DNA of 7,695 nt from an uncultured Mucispirillum sp. (GTDB lineage Bacteria; Chrysiogenota; Deferribacteres; Deferribacterales; Mucispirillaceae). The translations under genes and the position numbers were made by a program. The notes beneath the pieces were generated by a model that saw only the letters and a program-made list of their open reading frames with translations, was not told the DNA's origin and did no database searches. The stretch spans positions 1-7,695 of the forward strand of contig CAMWVK010000057.1 in the NCBI GenBank assembly GCA_947177675.1. Reading direction: 5' to 3'. Within the stretch, counting starts at the first letter, position 1, and each line of letters starts with the position of its first letter. Shown in pieces: positions 6,886-7,695 of the stretch.

Positions 6886-7695
6886 TTATTTTATTTTAAT
6901 ATTTTCAAATACCTTTTGCCGTGCTGATTCTAAAATAGATTGCTGCCTGTAAACTGGTGGTTTATTTTGTATATCTTTTTTTAATGTAGAGTAATTTTTT
7001 TGTAGAGTGTTAATATCTATTAAATTATTAACTTTTAATTTTAAGTTATTCAGCACCTGATTAAATATTTCAATATCCCCAGTTTCTTTTGCTATCATTA
7101 AGTTATGCAGAGATTCTGGGCTTAAATCTTCTAATTTGGTATTTTCATACTTTTCTAAATTTTTAGAAAATTTTTCAAATTCATTAGGAGCTGTTACCAT
7201 AAAATAAAGTTTTGCAATATGTTTTGCCAGTCCAGTTTTATCATTACTTACTGCATCAAATAAAGCTTTATCACTTTTATATACAGAAGAATTTTTATTC
7301 ATACCTTGATTAATCATCTTTTCTGCATAATTTAAACTTGATGACACTTTATTTTGGTTATAAAAATATGATGCCATATCACCAACAGTTAAAGAGTTTA
7401 TACTACCACTTAATTTAAATATTTGAAAGCCATATTTTATTTGTGTTTCATTATCACTTATAATATTTATAAGACCTTCATTAAAATCACTGGTGTTTGG
7501 AATATTTCCCCTTGATAAAGATGATATTTTTTCTATATATTCATCAGTTATATTATTCTCTATTCCTGCATTATAGATATTTTCTGTTTTTAAAATATTA
7601 TTTTTTTCATGTTCTATTTTTTGTCTATTTGTATTTATGTTGTTATTTAATTACACATTTTTTTTTGTTACATTTGAAATATTAATATTATCACA
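6886..7695 (-). pseudogene. Unrecognised Asn/Lys-rich protein, 5' part cut by window edge and interrupted by a stop codon
   Basis: I do not recognise this protein. On the minus strand the frame is open from 7650 to the stop at 6886-6888 (254 codons) and continues in the same frame to the window edge, apart from a TAA at 7651-7653. The first ATG is at 7377, giving 163 residues, but that ATG has no well-spaced Shine-Dalgarno sequence. The 91 codons before it contain no ATG, GTG or TTG yet read as ordinary protein, so the true product is probably longer. The product is rich in Asn, Lys, Ser and Ile, mostly helical in appearance, with no obvious membrane segment, cysteine motif or nucleotide-binding motif. 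The gene is visibly more AT-rich than the fdh operon and is convergent with it. It may be a nonsense-mutated gene, a gene with a rare ATA/ATT start, a sequence error, or an intact 163-residue gene starting at 7377. Confidence 0.5.

Noticed and set aside
7658..7666. Run of nine T (A9 on the minus strand) beside the premature stop, as a phase-variation or slippage tract
   Set aside because: Adding or removing one A leads within a few codons to another stop (TAA in both shifted frames), and the frame upstream is already in register with the frame downstream, so slippage would not restore the gene.
7497..7685. Plus-strand open frame of 62 codons rich in Phe, Tyr and Leu
   Set aside because: It is the complement of the AT-rich minus-strand gene; its hydrophobic appearance comes from T-rich codons, and it has no Shine-Dalgarno sequence.
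1..7695. CRISPR arrays, tRNA or rRNA genes, and transposase genes
   Set aside because: I saw no regularly spaced repeats, no cloverleaf or rRNA-like sequence and no transposase motif in the window.

Overview
The window is AT-rich and carries one compact plus-strand operon (94-6588) for a membrane-bound, periplasm-facing respiratory formate dehydrogenase of the FDH-N type. After it come a hairpin terminator, a short repeat-like intergenic region, and the C-terminal part of an unrecognised minus-strand gene that runs off the right edge. The low GC content, the periplasmic FDH and the b-type cytochrome subunit suggest an anaerobic or microaerobic Gram-negative respirer. A gut or sediment Deferribacterota member such as Mucispirillum, or a campylobacterotal species, would fit. 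That placement is an impression from composition and gene content, not a proven assignment.

Operon layout: fdhA (94-3105, molybdenum/tungsten catalytic subunit with a Tat signal and an active-site Cys instead of Sec), fdhE (3111-3959, FDH maturation factor with four CxxC motifs), a class-V aminotransferase of the cysteine desulfurase family (3962-5122), fdhB (5139-5963, four [4Fe-4S] clusters plus a C-terminal membrane anchor) and fdhC (5956-6588, four-helix di-heme cytochrome b). Gaps are 5, 2 and 16 nt, followed by an 8-nt overlap, so the genes are almost certainly co-transcribed and partly translationally coupled. An 11-bp hairpin follows fdhC at once.

How the genes work together (family knowledge plus inference): FdhA oxidises formate at the bis-MGD cofactor in the periplasm. 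Electrons pass through its own [4Fe-4S] cluster and the four clusters of FdhB to the hemes of FdhC and then to quinone. FdhE assists maturation. The desulfurase-like protein is well placed to supply the sulfur that the molybdenum cofactor or the Fe-S clusters need. Its position between the catalytic and electron-transfer subunit genes is the most interesting feature of the operon. fdhD, the usual sulfurtransferase for this enzyme, is not in the window.

Region 6589-6885 holds no gene. It contains the terminator, a roughly 113-bp imperfect palindrome resembling a small dispersed intergenic repeat, and a pair of similar AT-rich direct repeats around it. The minus-strand reading frame beyond 6886 is open for about 254 codons but has an in-frame TAA at 7651-7653 and no ATG, GTG or TTG until deep inside the frame. 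This suggests a gene broken by a nonsense change, an unusual start, or a sequence error. I found no wholly new system; the desulfurase-in-operon arrangement, the palindrome and the interrupted gene are the points worth a second look.
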